From assembly GCA_947462335.1 (NCBI GenBank), contig OX381710.1, positions 66,335,303-66,399,302 on the forward strand: a DNA stretch of 64,000 nt, read 5' to 3'. A model generated the notes under the pieces. It did not search any database, was not told the DNA's origin, and was given only the letters and a program-made list of their open reading frames with translations. The translations under genes were made by a program, and so were the position numbers. Shown piece by piece: positions 62,501-64,000 of the stretch; the stretch's first letter is position 1; each line of letters begins with the position of its first letter. Source of the stretch: Harmothoe impar (Eukaryota; Annelida; Polychaeta; Phyllodocida; Polynoidae).

Positions 62501-63926
62501 TTTCTAAGGAAAAGTATCTCCTATTCTAAGTTTTATTTGAGAAAATTGTTTGGCAATCCGCAAGGGTTCAGGTTTTAAAATGTAACAACAACACAGCCTC
62601 GACCGGTAGTAATAATCCCTGAATGGGTAACGTGACCACGTGCCCTACCTAGATCGGCGTTTGCCTTGACGAGGGCCGCCTTGCCTTGCCCCATGATGTC
62701 CACCTCGTAGACCTCCTCAGGTTTGACGCTGAGTGTGAAGCTGGTGAGTGGCTCCGTGTACCGACACTGGGTCATCCTGTCATGTAGCGCGGCCACCACC
62801 CCAGACTCTGCTGCCTTCAACACTGAGCTACCATCACCTGAATAAAGTTCAAGTTAATGAGATTTTTATTTTTTTCCTAGAGAAACATCTTTACAGTTGA
62901 TCTCTCTGCAAAGCTCCTCTATATAGGTACAAAGAGAAGACCTCACAGTAGGTATTGCAATATCATCTATAGAATAACAGCTAATTGTTTGTACCTATCT
63001 TTGTTTGCATTCCTAACGTCAATTCATGACCAACACGAATATGATTCTTAAATCTTAAATCTAACATGGGCCGGACAAGAGGATTCACTCCAATACTGAG
63101 GAATATTTACTCCTATATGGTGTATACTTTTCCTTTTAACTGCTACATATTGATGTTCCCTTTGTCGTTATGATGCATGAATGCAGCACTGCTAGTAGCC
63201 AGGGCTGCATTCATGCATCATGACGATGAAGGGAATAATGCATTAAAGCAAAATGCGGCCGTTTATATATGAGTTAGCCAAAACAGCGGGTCGGGAGGAG
63301 GAGTGTATCGTCCACAAGTGATCGTCATTGCTGTAAATCCTGCTTTTATATCATTAAATAATTAAAACTAATTTATCCATGACTTAGCTCAGGTGATAGG
63401 TGATAGTGCTAAGTCGTAACTTACCCGCATCAGTCGGTGTTCCGGTAAATGTGACAAGATAGCGGGTTGAGTATTCGATTCTCGTCACGTGGTCCAGTCC
63501 AATGGAGCGACACATGGAGACGGCATTGGTGGAGAATGCCGTGGAGAAGTTTAACCTGGGGGAAGAAACACATGTCGAAATGATAGTATTAGCAGAAATT
63601 CACTTATTTCTTTTCTTCAAAAAAGGTGTTTTTCCATGCTAACTCGCACGCCCCCTCTGGACACTGGGGTACAATGGTATCAATAATGCTGAAGAAATAA
63701 TCGGGGAGGCGGATTTTAATTTTTTTTAAACCTCTGGCCGCCCAAAACGTTAGTGGACCTGGGTCCAAAGATAGGTTAACTGATCAAACCTACCTTGGGC
63801 CTATTTCTATGACACAGGCACATGATGAAGGTTTGCTGGGTAGGAAGCTCTCGTCGGCGATATTCTGTTCTTCAAATGGAGTCCCGAGCAGCCATAACAG
63901 GCGACTCTTCTCTTCTTCCTTTATTA
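47551..63926 (-). CDS. PFAS: Phosphoribosylformylglycinamidine synthase (FGAR amidotransferase), 5' end missing
   Basis: There are 24 GT-AG exons, 5' to 3': 63926-63794, 63555-63425, 62837-62649, 62304-62196, 61839-61699, 61127-61000, 60526-60398, 60102-59842, 59433-59197, 58735-58512, 56277-56152, 55545-55414, 55091-54987, 54656-54531, 54109-53929, 53505-53422, 52352-52197, 51976-51860, 51301-51162, 50422-50206, 49994-49797, 49501-49355, 48765-48625 and 47870-47551. They total 1289 codons in one consistent frame. About 50 N-terminal residues lie past the window edge. The enzyme makes FGAM from FGAR, ATP and glutamine in step four of purine synthesis. The two PurM-like synthetase halves include THNFPTG, DQGAGGN and VDGGKDS. 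The C-terminal glutaminase has the nucleophile in GVCNGCQ and His/Glu in MPHPERC. Two exons have repeated acceptors (50401-50890, 52265-52870). Confidence 0.96.
49208..49340. repeat. Dispersed intronic repeat (with 58305-58455)
   Basis: The words 'caatacagaaattccagc' and 'cctgcaaaagtaggaaaagtg' occur in the same order here and at 58380-58445. This defines a ~130-bp dispersed repeat in two PFAS introns. Confidence 0.65.
49555..49760. repeat. Dispersed 'ttccatgaca' repeat (with 52866-53150)
   Basis: Both copies share 'aaattccatgac', 'tagaaagcaaa', 'gattttgta' and 'ttccatgacat' in the same order around a G-rich or GC-palindromic centre. The two PFAS introns thus hold the same old repeat family. 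A fragment is at 61885-61915. Confidence 0.6.
50401..50890 (-). repeat. 51-bp minisatellite carrying the 3' splice site of a PFAS exon
   Basis: About 9.6 units run upstream from the exon 50422-50206. In the gene's sense each unit reads TGCAG|GTGTC(G/T)GTGAGCCTGTCGG and repeats the acceptor and first exon codons. CTGCA words recur exactly every 51 bp from 50423 to 50882, giving ten candidate acceptors. The exon starts in phase 0 and the array is open in frame, so each extra unit would add 17 residues ([21 protein letters not shown]). Confidence 0.95.
50965..51095. repeat. Degenerate palindromic TTAA-type copy
   Basis: The words 'ccctttgccgtcatgatgcatgaat' and 'gaagcatcatgccgaccct' match the 33665-33909 family. 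Confidence 0.55.
51357..51561. mobile_element. Family A inverted-repeat element
   Basis: The ends 'taccgtaaattcccgcg' and 'gatgcgagaatttacga' are imperfect inverted repeats. The interior has 'tataagccgc' words. It lies in a PFAS intron. Confidence 0.65.
52265..52870 (-). repeat. 99-bp minisatellite carrying the 3' splice site of a second PFAS exon
   Basis: Six copies of acceptor plus exon start lie upstream of exon 52352-52197. In sense orientation each reads CCATGTTGYAG|GCATGTTGCTGTA and continues through a GC-rich part. Acceptors fall at 52351, 52444, 52543, 52642, 52741 and 52840, spaced 93 and then 99 bp. All spacings are multiples of three. The frame entering the true exon is open through the whole array, even though the repeats carry one extra G relative to the real exon. 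Confidence 0.95.
52866..53150. repeat. Dispersed 'ttccatgaca' repeat, second copy
   Basis: See 49555-49760 for shared words. This copy has a central 'gggggctggccccct' palindrome in place of the G run. Confidence 0.6.
53250..53345. repeat. Short palindromic TTAA-type copy
   Basis: The word 'gatgcatgaat' is followed by 'ggggctgcattcatgcatcatgg', a tight hairpin. A terminal 'gcggcctttaaa' matches other family members. Confidence 0.6.
53685..53910. mobile_element. Family A inverted-repeat element, 226 bp
   Basis: It starts 'taccgtaaatccttgcgtat' and ends 'acccaaggttttaccgta'. It has the same 226-bp length as the copy at 22559-22784, but the interior is in the opposite orientation. It ends just before a PFAS exon donor (53929). 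Confidence 0.75.
55578..55832. mobile_element. Palindromic TTAA-type MITE in a PFAS intron
   Basis: It begins 'gaccctttaaggatggctaaaagatgac', colinear with 33665-33909, and contains both hairpin halves. The right end is decayed. Confidence 0.7.
56735..57150 (+). repeat. 129-bp tandem repeat with paired 'gccatcttgg' words
   Basis: Three and a third copies are marked by 'tggattctaca' at 56809, 56938 and 57067. The unit length is 43 codons and one plus-strand frame stays open across it, but that frame starts with TTG, lies in a PFAS intron and has no family features. Each unit carries two YY1-like GCCATCTTG words. Confidence 0.8.
57155..57560. repeat. Purine-rich GGAGGA/GGGCAGA tract
   Basis: Nearly 400 bp of the plus strand is almost all G and A (gaggaggagagggcagagg units). 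Open frames on the minus strand made of Pro/Ser/Leu are artefacts of this composition. Confidence 0.85.
58151..58290. repeat. Palindromic TTAA-type copy
   Basis: The words 'cgtgatgcatgaatgcagc' and 'gggctgcattcaggcatcat' form an imperfect hairpin. The end has 'cccttaaagg'. Confidence 0.6.
58305..58455. repeat. Dispersed intronic repeat, second copy
   Basis: It shares ordered words with 49208-49340. Confidence 0.6.
59540..59830. repeat. Palindromic TTAA-type copy with insertion
   Basis: The words 'gttgcatgaatgcag', 'catgatccatgaatgcagc' and the terminal 'gcattaaagcactatgtggcc' belong to the 33665-33909 family. The right side reaches to within 12 bp of a PFAS exon donor. Confidence 0.55.
60615..60799. 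mobile_element. Family B inverted-repeat element
   Basis: The ends 'taccgtaccatcgcgataaa' and 'attatcgcgacggtacgg' are inverted. Its length is the same as the copy at 22251-22435 (185 bp). Confidence 0.75.
61487..61660. mobile_element. Palindromic TTAA-type copy, inverted orientation
   Basis: It reads 'cttggtcgtcatgatgaatgaatgcagccc...ggcgagtaactcgcc'-type words, then 'ttgacgacaaatgtaatcttttagc'. This is the reverse complement order of 33665-33909. Confidence 0.65.
63153..63270. repeat. Palindromic TTAA-type copy, compact
   Basis: The sequence 'ccctttgtcgttatgatgcatgaatgcagc' is followed closely by 'gggctgcattcatgcatcatgacgatgaaggg', a near-perfect hairpin of about 30-bp arms. Confidence 0.7.
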
Positions 63927-64000
63927 CTAAATGACAATTATAAACTTTATTCAGTGAGATCAATTTAAAATGATAAGATTTGGTATATTACAGCAACTTG

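Overview
This is a piece of an animal nuclear genome: genes are split by GT-AG introns, there are C2H2 zinc-finger genes, and mobile elements and tandem repeats are dense. The gene set (DHRSX-, FANCB- and PFAS-like) and minisatellites lying across exon-intron borders suggest an invertebrate deuterostome. A cephalochordate (amphioxus) is the best guess, but this rests on recall and was not checked by alignment.

Layout. 1-674: three copies of a ~200-bp tandem repeat. 675-13372: a complete LTR retrotransposon on the minus strand, with two apparently identical 439-bp LTRs, a 4-bp target duplication (CATC), a primer-binding site matching the 3' end of tRNA-His, gag, pol in the -1 frame behind a GGGAAAC slippery heptamer, and a third ORF of about 1135 codons. 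A CpG-rich spacer before the third ORF carries NRF1-, CCAAT- and YY1-like sites and looks like an internal promoter. 13373-17740: intergenic DNA with nested non-autonomous transposons (a TTAA-target element inside a PIF/Harbinger-type element inside a duplicated G-rich repeat). 17858-20638 and 26873-30487: two tandem paralogous zinc-finger genes with SUMO-interacting-like motifs. They are separated by short inverted-repeat elements and a minisatellite. 32083-36394 (-): a seven-exon short-chain dehydrogenase closest to DHRSX. 36395-39276: Harbinger-type elements and a probable promoter region with a CTCF-like site. 39277-46750 (+): an eight-exon FANCB-like gene. 47551-63926 (-): 24 exons of PFAS (FGAR amidotransferase), whose first ~50 codons lie beyond the right edge.

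The genes serve separate pathways: dolichol/SDR chemistry, Fanconi anaemia DNA repair, de novo purine synthesis and DNA-binding regulation. DHRSX-like and FANCB-like genes are divergent, about 2.9 kb apart. FANCB-like and PFAS genes are convergent, 0.8 kb apart.

The most unusual feature is a set of three minisatellites, each copying a splice site of a coding exon. A 71-bp unit repeats the 5' splice site of FANCB exon 4 about 21 times. A 51-bp unit repeats the 3' splice site of one PFAS exon ten times. A 99-bp unit repeats the 3' splice site of another PFAS exon six times. In both PFAS arrays the spacings are multiples of three and the reading frame stays open, so alternative acceptor use would give length variants of the enzyme.
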